Origin: Eublepharis macularius
Lineage: Eukaryota; Chordata; Lepidosauria; Squamata; Eublepharidae
DNA: 64,000 bases
Assembly: GCF_028583425.1 (NCBI RefSeq)
Contig: NC_072801.1
Coordinates: forward strand, 65,425,766-65,489,765
Reading direction: 5' to 3'
Below are positions 23,257 through 35,500 of the stretch, one piece after another; the stretch's first letter is position 1, and the number at the start of each line of letters is the position of its first letter. Under the pieces are notes generated by a model. That model searched no databases. It was given only the letters and a program-made list of their open reading frames with translations, and had not been told where the DNA came from. The position numbers and the translations under genes are program-made.

Positions 23257-23629
23257 TGTATTGTCGAAGGCTTTCACGGCCCGGAGAACAAACTAACAAA
23301 ATACTCTATACATGACAATAGCCCTGCAGAGAAGATTAGTATATCAAGCACCAATCCATATGCAAAAGAACCTCCTCAGGATACAGTGAACCCTCCCTCC
23401 GTTAGCATTCCACACCCTGGGAAACTCCTACAGGATGACTCAGCCCAAACCCACTTTCCTGAGTAGATATAAATTACCTGCCAACTTCTTTTCCACACTG
23501 TGACACTGAGAGATCTCTGTCTTTTGGTGCTACACCTCTGAAGATGCCAGCCACAGCTGCTGGCGAAACGTCAGGAACTACAACGCCAAGACCACGGCAA
23601 TACAGCCCGGAAAATCCACAACAACCATC
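23257..23629 (+). mobile_element. Penelope-like retroelement remnant with 12-bp target duplication, copy 1
   Basis: The 12-bp word AAACCCATTCAA is found at 23245-23256 and again at 23630-23641. The element starts with a short reversed terminal piece (TTGTCGAAGGCTTTCACGGC), then runs in the sense direction to AATACAGCCCGG ... CCACAACAACCATC. A short inverted terminal piece next to a 5'-truncated body is typical of Penelope-like elements with their pseudo-LTRs. It carries the hammerhead-like motif listed next. Family assignment is inferred. Confidence 0.65.
23522..23591 (+). ncRNA. Hammerhead ribozyme-like motif (family 1, copy 1)
   Basis: CTGAAGA (23538-23544) fits the CUGANGA core. The stem GCCAGC...GCTGGC (6 bp, hexameric-scale loop) follows after one extra U, then GAAAC|GTC (23565-23572) supplies GAAA, a two-base stem III and the cleavage-site GUC. 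Stem I: CCT (before the core) pairs with AGG (after it), and beyond an internal loop TTTTGG (23522-23527) pairs with CCAAGA (23586-23591) with one G-U pair. All invariant catalytic bases are present. Very short stem III hammerheads are known in Penelope-like elements. Activity is not shown by sequence. Confidence 0.6.
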
Positions 23630-23641
23630 AAACCCATTCAA

Positions 23642-24334
23642 GTTTCTCCATACAGATATGCCTTATCTTAGGGCTCAGTCATGGAACTTCAGTGCAATTG
23701 TAGGGCTGAGGCCCTGATATCTACAGAGTAGTAATGAAGACAAAAACTTTGAGTCTGGGCAGAGTGACCCCACATCACAAGATCTGAGGGTGTGTGTGTG
23801 TGCTTCTGCAGACAGATTTGGGGGGGGGCAACTCATGGAGGATGGCTTCCAGATCCTTGTCTTCCTAGTCATCAAACCATTGGAAACTCTTCCGGAGAAC
23901 TCCTCCTCCCCCTGAGAGGGAGAGAAAGCTTGACTGGGGTCTGTCATTCCTTTGCTCCATTGGGTGGATAATATTCAGCTGCCAGCTGTGATTTCCCCCC
24001 TCCAAAAAACAAGTCCTGAACCAGATTTAGGCGGCCAAGGATAGGAATGCCAGCCCCTTTGCATCAGAGATGAGGTATGCAAAGTGATGTAATTTCTCCA
24101 TGAGGCAGAGGCGCCGTATCCTCTCACCAGCTCTGACTGCCTCTTTCCAGCCATGAGGCTGAGCGTGAATTAAGCTCGAGAAATGCGGTCCAAAATTTCA
24201 CTCATTGCTTTCCACTGATGCCGCTCCACCCTGCAAAAGATTTATAACCTAATCATTCATATTTGTATCCCCGCCCTTCCTCCAAGGAACTCCGGATTTC
24301 CTCACCCTTATTTTAGCCTCACAACCACCCTTTG
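23642..24334. other. Non-coding stretch, nothing recognised
   Basis: There is a short TG tract near 23791 and a G run near 23820. No exon or repeat family was recognised. Confidence 0.5.
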
Positions 24335-24580
24335 TGATAACTATTTATTTACATGCTTCATTTATATCTCGCCTTTGTCCCCAGTGGGGACCCAGAGCAC
24401 CTTGTATCCTTATCCTCGCCTCCCTTTTATCCTCACAACCACCCTGTGAGGCAGGTTAGGCTGAGTGTGTGTGACTGGCCCAAGGACACCCGGCAAGCTT
24501 CCATGGCAGAGCGGGGATTCGAACCTGGGTCTCCCAGATCCTAGTCTGACACTCTAACCGCTATACTATACTGGCTCTCA
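24335..24580 (-). mobile_element. tRNA-derived Sauria SINE, full length
   Basis: Read in reverse: tail CTTCATTTATATCTCGCCTTTG, body CACCCTGTGAGGCAGGTTAGG, B box GGGATTCGAACCTGGG, and the head ending CTAACCGCTATACTATACTGG. Well preserved. Confidence 0.9.
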
Positions 24581-24775
24581 TTGGGGGATAGATTAGCCTG
24601 AAGGCACAAATGTGATGAAGATCGTGGCTTGCCGTCATGTTTTAAAAAATGTAAATCACCTTGCTTAGTTTTATTAATCAGAACCAGGCTTCATGCCTAT
24701 CAGTGTTTTAAAGGGCAGGGATGAAGACGTATCCTTTAAAAACTCACAATCACCCAGTAACTGAATAGCGATGTG

Positions 24776-24976
24776 CAAGGCTTTTTTTCAGGGAAAAGAG
24801 GTGGTGGAACTCAGTGGGTTGCCCTTGGAGAAAATGGTCACACCGCTCTGCGGTGCGGAGAGCAATCTAAACTCCCCTCTGTCTGGAGATCAGGGGGCGG
24901 GGCCACCAGCCATGTGACCATTTTCAAGAGGTTCCGGAACTCCGTTCCCCCACGTTCCCCCTGAAAAAAAGCCCTG
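24776..24976. mobile_element. hAT-type MITE, simple form, with 8-bp target duplication
   Basis: Ends CAAGGCTTTTTTTCAG and CTGAAAAAAAGCCCTG are inverted repeats. GCGATGTG at 24768-24775 is repeated at 24977-24984. An 8-bp duplication and CA(G/A)GG... termini fit hAT. The element is 201 bp with no transposase. Its 3' half (TCTGGAGATCAGGGGGCGGG ... CATGTGACCATTTTCAAGAG) is shared with the foldback copy at 32127. Confidence 0.88.
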
Positions 24977-24984
24977 GCGATGTG

Positions 24985-25785
24985 AGCTGGAATTCAGTCA
25001 ATGGGCAGATTATGGCCCAGAGAGGCGAGCACATCTGCTTCACAGTTAGTCTGGAGCTTCAGTCCACTGGACTGCAGCACTGGTAGCTGATAACATCTCC
25101 CCCCAAACTGTTAAGTTGCTCATGGTCTGGGTGCCATGGGGAGCAGCAGCAAGAGCTCTTTGCCCACTTTTACGGGGCTTAGTTGCCTCTTCTGGTTTCC
25201 GGCACTGTTGGAAGTAGAAACTGGAAAAGCTGGTGTCCAGCTCAGAGCCCTCAAAAGTGGACAGAACCCTTTTTGGGTTGAAAAATTTGCCCTGACCTGG
25301 TCTGACCTGCACACCAGCCTAGCTCTCATTGTATAACTAGAAATGCGGACCGGGCTGGGGAGAGAAACTCTTTTCAAAAGGTTAAATTGAGTACATTAGC
25401 TTAAGGGATTCTGGCACAATAGTCTCTCTGCCTCAGTGCTCCTGATGTGAAATGAGAAGGCCAGCAAGGAGAGGGTGCATTTTTGGCACACGTCTTGTCT
25501 GATTTACCGTGCATGCAATCTTTATGCAGCAGAATTTGGCCTCCTGTAGATCTAGGCTTCATGTTTGTGGCAAAAATCTTGGAAATGGATGAGTTTAAAG
25601 CCGAAGGTCATCCTTGCAGAATATGGAATGGATTGTGAGCTATGCTCATAGCTTAGTGCCTATATGGAGTCAGGAAAATAATTTGCTATCAGGTTATATT
25701 TTGATTAGTAGAAGAGGGGAAAGCTTTGCTTGTAGTATGCAACAGCATCTATACTTGATATTTGGTCCTGTTGTCTGGTTGGAGT
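24985..25785. other. Non-coding stretch, nothing recognised
   Basis: No exon, RNA gene or mobile element could be supported on either strand. Confidence 0.5.
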
Positions 25786-26025
25786 ACTTTGGTGTAGTGG
25801 CAGGACTCTAATATGGAGAGCCGGGTTTGATTCCCCACGCCTCCACTTGAAGCCAGCTGGGTGACCTTGGGTCAGTCACAGTTTCTAGGAGCTCTCTCAG
25901 CCACACCCACCTCACAGGGTGATTATTGTTGTGGGGATAATAATGACATACTTTGTAAACTGCTCTGAGTGGGCATGAAGTTGTTCTGAAGAGCGATATA
26001 TAAATTGAACATTGTTACTATTATT
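25786..26025 (+). mobile_element. tRNA-derived Sauria SINE, TTTGGTGTAGTGG subfamily
   Basis: Box A TTTGGTGTAGTGGC, box B GGGTTTGATTCCCC, body CAGCTGGGTGACCTTGGGTC and CCACCTCACAGGGTGATTAT, and the tail GAGCGATATATAAATTGAAC. Several bases are missing in the head (compare 28006). Confidence 0.88.
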
Positions 26026-27288
26026 GGTCTGGATTATGCAGGATGGACAGCCCAGTTCAATGTATGCTTTCCAAGAATGAGGTCCCAGCAAATTCAATTT
26101 GATTTTCTTTCCTATCTATACCCAAGGTCATGCAGGAGAAACAGGTAGGCACAGAGGGCCCAAAAATAGGAGCCCCCTGAATGCTGTATCTTGTTGTAGA
26201 GCCTGTCTCAATCTTGCCAAATGTGCTCCTTTCTCATGAGGACTAGAAAATTTTAAGTTAAAAAAAAAGACAGAAAGACAAGAGGTTTGGGAAGCCACGT
26301 TTTCCACATCAAGTTCCATGCAGAGAGACCCAGTCTTTCCCAAATGACCTCCTCTCTATACACTCCAAAAATGTCAGGGCTCCTCCAGCTTCCTCTGCAT
26401 GCAACGAGGAGAAGATGCTAAAAGACAGATGGCTCCTCGACCCATAGCATGTGACAATTTACATATTTCTTGATGTCCAGCCAGAGCATTTCATCCCTGA
26501 CTACGCCTTGTTGACAGCTTGGGGCAAACATCCTGCAAGCCACCTCCCATCCGGAAGGCAACATACGACTTGCTAATCCAGTGGTGCCTCTTCACCTCTG
26601 CCCTCCGATTTCTGATGCAAGGAAAGAAGAGATGCGGCAAACCCTCATACAGTCGGCTGCCAAATGCAGTGGGGGAGCACAGTGGAGGCGGAGTGCCACT
26701 AGAGGGCAGCATTCTCTCACATCATCAGGCTGGAATTTTTCATCCTTTTCACTCTGGAGTCAGCCCAGGGACCCAAAACTTAAGACTCCAGAGCCCAATG
26801 TGCCTCCATACAGAACCAAAGATGGCTCTTTAAAAATGAAATGGAAATCTTTATGCTAACAGGTACTGAAGGGGCTGGATGCCAGAAAAAGTACGCCAAA
26901 GGAATGGCAGGCAATGATTTTTTAGGAGTCTTCCTAGAGAGCCTTTACAGAAAGAGAAATAAATGCTAGAGGTGAACAAGTGGCAGCAATCCAAGCGTGA
27001 ACCATGTGCTACTTTATGTCAGTGCACTAAATCAAATCAATGGGCTTACACTGGAGTAACTCTTCTTAGGATTTCACTGTCAATTGCACTGGAGGCTCCT
27101 GTGGGTGTACATTATTTATTGAGAGACTTCATGTGTGCCCCTTCCTAATAAAGCGCTCGCAACATCCAGCATCTGACTGGTAGTAACTTTCCTGGTAATT
27201 GATATCAGAATAATCCATCCTGTCAAGCTGCACAGTTCCAGTTACGCAAATGGATTTTTCAATACTAACTCTTTGATGCGGGAAGTTG
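26026..27288. other. Non-coding stretch, nothing recognised
   Basis: Short frames occur on both strands without motifs. Confidence 0.5.
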
Positions 27289-27470
27289 GCATGGTGTAGA
27301 CCGATATCAGATTGTGGAAGCTAAGCCAGGTCGGTACTTGGACGGGGGCTACCAAGGAAGACTCTGCAGAGGAAGGCAATGGCTCACTGCCTCTGTTTCT
27401 CATTTGCCTTGGAAACCCACTGCCGGGGTTTCCAAAAGTCAGTTATGACTTGATGGCACATACATACGTG
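27289..27470 (+). mobile_element. Diverged 5S-like SINE
   Basis: GGAAGCTAAGCCAGGTCGGTAC and TTGGACGGGGGCTACCAAGG resemble 5S boxes A and C. The body GCAGAGGAAGGCAATGGCTC and the end CAGTTATGACTTGATGGCAC match the 5S SINEs. The 158-residue minus frame at 27384-27860 crosses its end and is rejected. Confidence 0.65.
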
Positions 27471-28005
27471 TACTAGCTCTTTGTTGAACTCTTCTCTGAC
27501 TTGTGACATAGTTTGGCTCTGCAGTAATGAAAGCATGCTGCTGACCTCTGCCTCAGCAGGAGCTGCCCCGTAATGAGCAAGCTTCCCCCAAAAGGGATCC
27601 CACCCGCCACCCCGATCCACCAACGTTGCATAGCCACAAAAGAGCATTAACCTAGCCCCAGTAAGCCAGTGCCAGTGGAGGACCTCTGAAGCCCATAAAG
27701 TGAGCCTGGATTGTACCCTGGAACGTATTGCAATGCACTGGGGGGTTCCATGGCAGATGTGTAAGGGGGCCTCAGAGGGGTGCCCAGTGGGCAACGAGGT
27801 CTTGGAATATGGCAAGGAGGAAGGCGACCATTCTGGAAGATGGACAACTGAAGAGGTCAAAAGACCAAAAGTACTGGATGGTCAGGTTATTAAAGTTGCT
27901 ACCTCCCCAAATAAGCCTATCCTAGTAAATCTCCAAAATGCTTTATAAAAAAATCTTTCCTGCTGAAGGATGCTGTAAACAAAGGTCATGTTTGGTGAAG
28001 TGAGC
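27471..28005. other. Non-coding stretch, nothing recognised
   Basis: No gene or repeat family was recognised. Confidence 0.45.
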
Positions 28006-28255
28006 CAGTTTGGTGTAGTGGTTAAGAGCGGCAGGACTCTATTCTGGAGAACCAGGTTTGTGTCCCCCTCCCCTTCCACTTGAAGTCAACCGAGTGACCT
28101 TTGGTCAGTCACAGCTCTCTCAGAGCTCTCTCAGCCCCACCCACCTCACAGGGTGATTGTTGTGAGGATAATAATAACATACTTTGTAAACAGCTCTGAG
28201 TGGGCATTAAGTTGTCCTGAAGAGTGGTATATAAATTGAATATTATTACTATTGT
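28006..28255 (+). mobile_element. tRNA-derived Sauria SINE, full length
   Basis: Head CCAGTTTGGTGTAGTGGTTAAG, body CAGTCACAGCTCTCTCAGAG and CACCTCACAGGGTGATTGTTG, and the tail GAGTGGTATATAAATTGAATA. Confidence 0.9.
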
Positions 28256-29157
28256 TAAATGGTCACTGTGGTTTATGGGTTGTTTTTACGCTATTTTAAT
28301 TTTTTTAGTACACTGTTTTTGCCATGTAAGCTACCTTGAGCAGGTCTTAATGAGCATATCAATTTCTTAAGCAAATGCAATAATGCTGTAATGATTACTT
28401 TATTGTACAATAAAATGTGCAGGTAATCAGAGTCATTCCCTGGTTCCTAGAAATTCAAGGAACCATCAAATCTCATCAAGATAAGGAGCGGAACGTCTTA
28501 AATTCCCTATACAATTTATAGTTGTGTACAGTAATAAAAATGTTTTGTATATAATTTTTAAAAGAGGGATCCTTTTCCATTCTGAGTCATCTTCCTTTTG
28601 GGTAAAGATGGTACTTCATAGTGTGGTCATACCCTTGGGTCTTGAGAGAGAGTTGGACAACTCTCCACTCTCCTGATCTTCAACCCTTCCAGACTCACCA
28701 CGCTGCAAGCATGTGAAATCACATGCCAGGAAGAAGGGGAGCCGGACACACGGCTTCACGGCTGTCAAAGGCAGGACAGCGGACAGCAGCCCCAAAGAAG
28801 AGAATAGGGGTCAGGAAACACAAGCCAGGCACTGAGAGGTGTACCACAGTGGGGAGCAAAACAAGAACAGTATGTGCTTCCGCACCTGTTGGATAATACA
28901 CTTTAGCAATTGTTTGCAGCTGGATTGCAAACAATTTCTAACGTACATCAAAAGTGTACTGAAAAAAGGCAGAGCTATAGAGGAAGCCTCTCCAGCCAAT
29001 GAGTAACCTCACCTGGAAGCCCTGTGGGCTCCTTTCAACATACATGCAAGAGAAGACCATGGATCGCTGAATATGCACAAGGTGATTCTTCCAAAAGGCA
29101 GCAAAAAAAAAAAAGTGGCTGTATAAGTTTGTGACCCACCCAATGGCCCTGACCCAC
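28256..29157. other. Non-coding stretch, nothing recognised
   Basis: A/T-rich in its first half. No exon or repeat could be supported. Confidence 0.5.
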
Positions 29158-29375
29158 CTAGTGTTGCCAGCCTCCTGGTGGTAGCTGGAAATCTCCCAGA
29201 ATTACAACTGATCTACAGGCCATAGAAATAAGTTCCCCTAGAAAAAATGGCTGCTTTGGAGGGTGGACTCTGGCATTATACCTTCTTGAGGTCTTTCCCC
29301 TCTCCAAACCCTGCCCTCTCCAGGTGCCACCCCACAAATCTCCAGGAATTTTCCAACCTGGAGCTGGCAACCCAC
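29158..29375. mobile_element. MITE-like repeat with GTTGCCA ends, copy 2
   Basis: GTGTTGCCAGCCTCCTGG at the left and GAGCTGGCAACCC at the right, with inner blocks AAATGGCTGCTTTGGAGGG and GAGGTCTTTCCCCTCTCC. Opposite orientation to copy 1. Confidence 0.65.
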
Positions 29376-32118
29376 TACTACATTAGCGACTCTGAAATAG
29401 GGATAAGTTTAAAGGGACAGCCTGGTGCCTCCGGCATTCTTTTGCCCTAAACAGGCACCTGGGATGCCTATTAGATTTCACTAGTCAAGTCATGAACACC
29501 CCCCACCCTGACCTCTGTTACCTCCTAAGGTTCCAGCCAAAGTTATTCCAAAGCCCACCTCCGTGTCCTTGGCACTGGGCAGTGGGTGGAGTGGTAAACA
29601 CGTGTCCCCAGTGGCTATATGCAGCTGGAAATGACACACTCCGCATTGTTAGCAGGCAGTTGGAATCTGTGGTTTGAAATACTTGGAATTCGTCTTGACC
29701 CATGGGACAAGGTCATACAGTGGCCACTGGGATAAAGACTCTGTCAGATATCAGAGGGCTTTCCTTTCTTCAGAAAAAGCAACTGGAGTGGGAAGAAAGA
29801 ATGCCTGTCCTGTGGAGGAAAGAGGCACTTGGCTTCCAAAGCACCCCTGTCCTTGGACCTGGTGCCTGCTGGTCCCAAAACACAATCCTGAGAAACTTTT
29901 CTACTCAATCTGGAGTGATATATTGTGTACACTCAGGAAGATCCAAGGTAACCAACCAACCAAACAACAAAAGCACTTAGTCAATAGCCTTGGGCCTAGC
30001 TTCCGGTCTCTTCCAAGTCCTTGAAAACACCCAAACATTACTGGCTACTGTTCAAAAATACCCTGCGCCTCACTGAATCATAGTATGGCAAACCTGATGT
30101 TTAAAATGCCACGTAAAAAAGTTTTTATTTTCCAAAGCGTATAATTTGACCTTTAACCCTTGAGGAGTTTTATTGACCATCCTGTATGCTAAGAAACTTG
30201 AATTCTCATGCTGCCGTTTGAAAATCGGTTCTTTTAAATATTTTAACTGGACACATCTGATTTTAGCTGCTCTTTTAAAAAAAGCCCAATTGCTTGTATA
30301 TCATGCTACATTTGAAGGCAATCTTCATTTTAATTAGCTCAGTTTTTTTTTTTTTTTACAAAATTGTTTCTATCTGTAGGTTTTGTTCTGGTTTTGCTGC
30401 TGCATATGTGATTTTTTTTTAAAAAAAAATGGTTTTACTGGTTTTTCATCTCCAAAGCTGCCTGGAAGTTCCACGCATAGAGAGGTGGGGTAGAAATGCT
30501 TGACAGCAATTAAATAAAGCTGCCGTTAATCACATTGCTGAAAAAGATGGAAGAGCATCCCTAAAGGAAAAAGAAGCCATGGAAAAAAGCTAATAGGATA
30601 TGAAAACCCAAACAGCTGCATCTGGAAATGGCGCCAGCACAGCCGCAACCCAGTGCATTCTTACCCAGGCAAAACTCTTGCCTTAGTCCATGCACCTTAC
30701 TGTAAAATCAGTATGCCCTGAAGCAGGCTGCATGCCTCATTTTGAATGCACAGCGTCAGCAGTACAGATATGAGGCTACATTTATATTTCTAATGAGCAC
30801 AGCTGGAACATGAATCGAACTTGTGTGCGACATCTCGAAGTTGAGTTTCAATCTCAGTAAATCACAAGAGTTTCATGTTCACTATTAAAACTGCACGGCA
30901 ATGCTATTCACATGAGCACAGCAGTGAAGGACTTGCTGTTAAAAAGGAAGGTGACAGACGGTGCAAAATTTTACTCTAGCTAAGCTATTTATTAGAATAT
31001 ACTCAGCTCTGCGCATCTGGCGTGCATTCTCTCTGCTGACTTCATTTTGAACTCCCTGGGAGTCGAGTTTCTAAATAATTTGGAATTTTAGCCTGTGTGT
31101 TTACGGCCATTAGGAAGAATGTTTAATGAATTAATTCAACATATTCACATCCTGCCTCTGTACAAAGTTGTAAGAGAGGCAAATTACAGCATATTAAATC
31201 TACAGACTCAGCCTACTAACCACACCAGCCACTCCAACCTGATTCATATCAGGCTTCAGAAATAGTCTCCAAAAGTTGAACCACCCAATAATAAAATACA
31301 AACTAAAAACAAGAATGTAAAAGAGTGATGTCAGTGAGTTGAATTCTACCACCTTTTCTGCTCAGTCTCTTTGCTGCGACTCTTTATCCTGCGCGGTTTT
31401 TGTCCTTAGCCTTTTTGGTAGTCAGAAGGGGTAACCTTCTCCCCCTTCACCTGTGGAAAAGCTGGAAGGATCCAATCCAACCACCTGTAGATGATGTGCC
31501 TAAACAAAAGCATGGGGCATATTTGAATGTCACAGAACTATGCCAAGTAGAGAACTTCCACTCTCTTAATGCTGGAGACTTTTATGGACAGAGCTGGCAC
31601 ATATCTTTGCAACAGTAGAAACTTGGAAGGGACTTTTGAAAAACACAACACCCGAGGTTCTCAAGATTCTCAGTCTGTTGCCCAGTGCCTGAGTGAGAAC
31701 AGGGTTCATAAATACACGGCAAGCTGCCAGCACTGGTTGAAATCCTGCTCCGCATTCACCCAAGGTGGCTTCTTAAGGCCTCTCATTTTCCAAAACTGCC
31801 CCTCTAATTGACACCAAGGCAGCAGCATTTAAAAGGCCACAGCAGGCCAGCCAAGATTGTGTGGCTAAAACAGGGCTCTGTGTTCTCCGCTCTTCCCAAA
31901 AGCACATTGGACTTGGTAATAAGCGACGCTGAGCATTTACCATGGCATTTTCCATGTATGCACTTTGCATACATTATGCACTGGTGGTCGATCTCGTCTA
32001 GCGTCTTATTGCACACAGTGGCCAACCAGTCGTTCTAGAGAACCAATAAACAGAACAAAGAGGCTGAGGTCTTACCCCCTAGTGTCACCTCCTAGAACTG
32101 ATATTCAGACACTTACTG
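29376..32118. other. Long non-coding stretch with no recognised repeat
   Basis: 2.7 kb that matches none of the repeat families seen elsewhere in the window. It includes poly-T and poly-A tracts (30343-30358, 30412-30429). No coding exon was recognised. It stands out as comparatively unique sequence. Confidence 0.5.
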
Positions 32119-32126
32119 CCTCTAGG

Positions 32127-32386
32127 CAGGACTTTTTTTCTGGGAAAAGAGGTGGCGGAACTCAGTGGGTGGCCCTCGGAGAAAATGGTCACATGGCTGG
32201 TGGCCCCGCCCCCTGATCTCCAGACAGAGGGGAGTTGAGATTGCCCTCTCCGCTGCGCGGCAGCTCAGAGGGCAATCTCAACTCCCCTCTGTCTGGAGAT
32301 CAGGGGGCGGGGCCACCAGCCATGTGACCATTTTCAAGAGGTGCCAGAACTCCATTCCCCCGCGTTTCTGCTGAAAAAAAGCCCTG
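32127..32386. mobile_element. hAT-type MITE, foldback form, with 8-bp target duplication
   Basis: CCTCTAGG at 32119-32126 is repeated at 32387-32394. The ends are CAGGACTTTTTTTCTG and CTGAAAAAAAGCCCTG. About 70 bp of inner arm (GGTCACATGGCTGGTGG ... TCTCAACTCCCC) is present on both sides as an inverted repeat around GCTGCGCGGCAGC near 32255. Same family as 24776, which has only one such arm. Confidence 0.9.
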
Positions 32387-32429
32387 CCTCTAGGAATGTG
32401 GAGGTTCCCATTGTAGTCATCGTACACCA

Positions 32430-32580
32430 TCTGGTCTGTAATCCTTACATTAGCCCTGTAAGGTAGGCCAGTATTATCGCAGATGGTGGGCCAAGGCTGG
32501 AAAAAAGCAGCTTGCCCCCTAGTGAGTTTGATGCAAAGGTGAGATTTGAACCAGAGACTTCCCAAATCCCAGCCTATCCT
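32430..32580 (-). mobile_element. tRNA-derived SINE, diverged
   Basis: Reversed order of a SINE body and head: CCTGTAAGGTAGGCCAG, then GAGATTTGAACCAGAGACTTCC (B-box region) and CCTTACACCAGCTC (head). Heavily worn; the family is not certain. Confidence 0.5.
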
Positions 32581-35500
32581 TACACCAGCTCAGCTTTGGC
32601 ACAAAGGTAATCCAAATTCTGTCCAAAGAGCTTCGAACTCTGCAACCAGTGTACATTGTGACCTTTTGCATGTTTCCCTTTTTGCTTGATTAAGCAAGAG
32701 ACAATACTGAACACTCTGGGAATCCGCTTCAGTTGCCTATTCTGTGATTTCAGAGGGAATTGCAAACACACATTTCTTTTTAAAAAGCATATCTTGGCCA
32801 CAATAATAGCTGAATAGTTGCTTTTAAAAAAAGAGTTGACATTCTCAGGTGGCCAATTCTGCACTCTAGCACAGAGCAGGGCGTAAGGAAAGAAGGTACT
32901 GAGCTGGACGGATTGCAGCCCATCTCTCTGCAGGCATCAGGCACGCCCCCCTCCATTCTTGCAATCTTCAGTTCTGGCCCTCCATTCTCCTTCCCTTCCC
33001 CTCCCCACCATAGACAAGTTGTCCCATCCAGCCACGCAAGAAAACAAGCAACAACTCTCCTCCACAGTTGTAAAATATTCCTTTAATCACTTAATGTTTA
33101 AATTAATAAAACTCTACACAGCCAATAACTGCTGTTCCAAGGAATGTGCCTTTGAATTTCATACGAGTCTGGAACAGAATCTCTCATACATACTAGTGAG
33201 CTAAAAGCAGTATTATTGATCTGTTTAGGGCTAGCCGGCTCACAGAGTTCGAGCGAATTTCAGCCTCCTCTTCCAGGTTTCCAGGGGAAGGAATTAAAAT
33301 CGCAAGGTGAAGAATTACTGGGTTATGCCTTAATCGTTTCCCCACAGAATTCCTTTCCTCACTGCAGCCAACTGGTTTTTATCCGCAGGGCTCCTACGAT
33401 GCTCAGCACAGTCTTTTCTGTGATCAAAAGGGATCCCCTCTTCCGTCTTTCATCAGTGGAAAAGCTGGTAAGATACAACTCCTTAGCTCCGCCCTCATAC
33501 TTATCAGGCTCCACCCTGAAGCACAAGACGCCACCAGGCTCTTCTCCGGATTGGTCAGTACCACCCTCCGCCTCCCTGCTAGGCCCCGCCCCTTAGAATC
33601 CAAGTCCCACCCCTTGCATCTCAGGTTCTGAGCCTCAGCACTGAAAAAGGATCCAAAGCAAAGACTCCCTTGGCCTCAGGCAGACATTGGCCGCAGTGGT
33701 GAGTTGCCTGGTCTGCTCTCATTCCTGCTGTGTGAAAGCCACTAATAATATTAATAATAATAAAAATAATAATTTTAAAACCTCAGGGCAAGACAGTGTG
33801 ATAACTGAAATTAAATTAAAAGTGCACTCCTCTGCATTGTCATAACAAGCACATCCTGTTTGCTCACTCAGATGACTGGCTGGGTAAGAGCAAAATGTGG
33901 ATGTCGGTCCTTAATAATGCTCTGGAACCAGTTCAGATGACAGAGTTGCTTCCCGGGTAGGAAAGAAATACTGGGACTGGGTTTCAAGTGTGGTGGAATG
34001 GATTGTTTGGATGTGTTCCCGTTGCCATGGGAGAGGAACGATGTAACATCAGATCCTGCCCAACTTCTTGCCCCGTTAGAGAAGAGCAATCAGATTGGCC
34101 AAGGCAATGGGGGGGAAAGCACAGGGGCAGGAGCGCGTCCTGAGAACGGATCACGTGCACAGGGTCCAGGGTAATGAATGTGCAACCTCGCTAAAACAAG
34201 AACTGGACTCTGTTGAATTATTCTAACGGGATAACTGCAGAAAGAGGCAGGTGCACACACACTGCTGAGATGCATAGTTAAAAACCAATCCAAACTGTAC
34301 ACCTCGGAACCAGACATTCGGTGCCTGAGACCATGTCTGCTGATGAATCGCCTCCAAGTGGGTTCATTTTGAACTCCTTAATGAACTCCAGCTCATCTAG
34401 CATCTGAGGTCAGGATGCCTCCAGGAAGCAAAAGGGAGGTCCTCCTCTGCAATTGGTCCCAGCACCTACGAGTCGAGGCCCTTAGCTACACATGGAGACG
34501 CCTCTTAGACCTCTCCTTGGCCACCGACTGGTCTGATGGGCTTTTAAAGCCACCTAAGCCTGTGCCCAACACCATTCTTTCCATTCTTGCCCTCTTTATA
34601 TCTTCCTTTAAAAACAAAGCACATGGAACTCTGCAATGATAGAAGAAGTCCCGCTGGCCCATCACCATTAGGGTCTACTTGCAATTATGCCAGATTTTCT
34701 TTCATGACTCATGAGATCGTGGTGGTGGGGTGGAGGTAGGTTTGTACTGGACCTAGAGAAATTGTACTTTGGCTCTGGTTGAGTGCGTTTTCAACATCTA
34801 TCCCCACCACCCTAAGGAGCAGACTCTTTATCTTTTTAGTTATCTTTTCAGTTTAGTTTAGTTGCCGGTCTCTCCACCATGGTCCAAATTTGAAAAACCG
34901 AGTGAAGTGAGCTATTCTTCCCCCATCCCTGTCTGCTAATGTGAATCCAAACTCAGGCCACTGCCAGAACCATGGATTCCCTGCACTGATTCACAATGCT
35001 AACAGTATCACTATGGCTGTGTCCTCGCATCACTGGATACTGCGCTGTTGCCGTGCCACGGCAGTTATTTGCAAGTGGGTTTTCCTGTGTGAAGAGGGCA
35101 GTCTAGCTGCAAACAGCTGCTGGTAGCAAAACAACAGCACAGTACCCAGTGAGATGCAGATGGCAGCCTGGACTTTTGGAGGACCAGATCCTTCATGTCG
35201 TGGGACTAAAGTAAATCCCAGACTTTACGAGAATTCAAGAACTGGGCACTGATCCATTTGACCAATACCCCAGACAGATTCACATGCTATGAACAAAATC
35301 CCGAGAGGTAGCTGTGTTCATCAGCTGCAGCCGAGAACAAGAGCCTCTCGCAGTACTTTGCATTGCACTATAGCATTCACAAATAGAAGAACAAAGTTGT
35401 GTTTACTAACGCGGAAGGAGAGGTGCACAGGTCCTGTGCTTTCCAAAATTAATGCTGAAAAGTGCATGGGATGATCCACAGTTGGACACAACTGCATCCT

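Noticed and set aside
27384..27860. 158-residue minus-strand frame
   Set aside because: Starts in ordinary sequence and ends inside a diverged 5S SINE. No recognisable motif.
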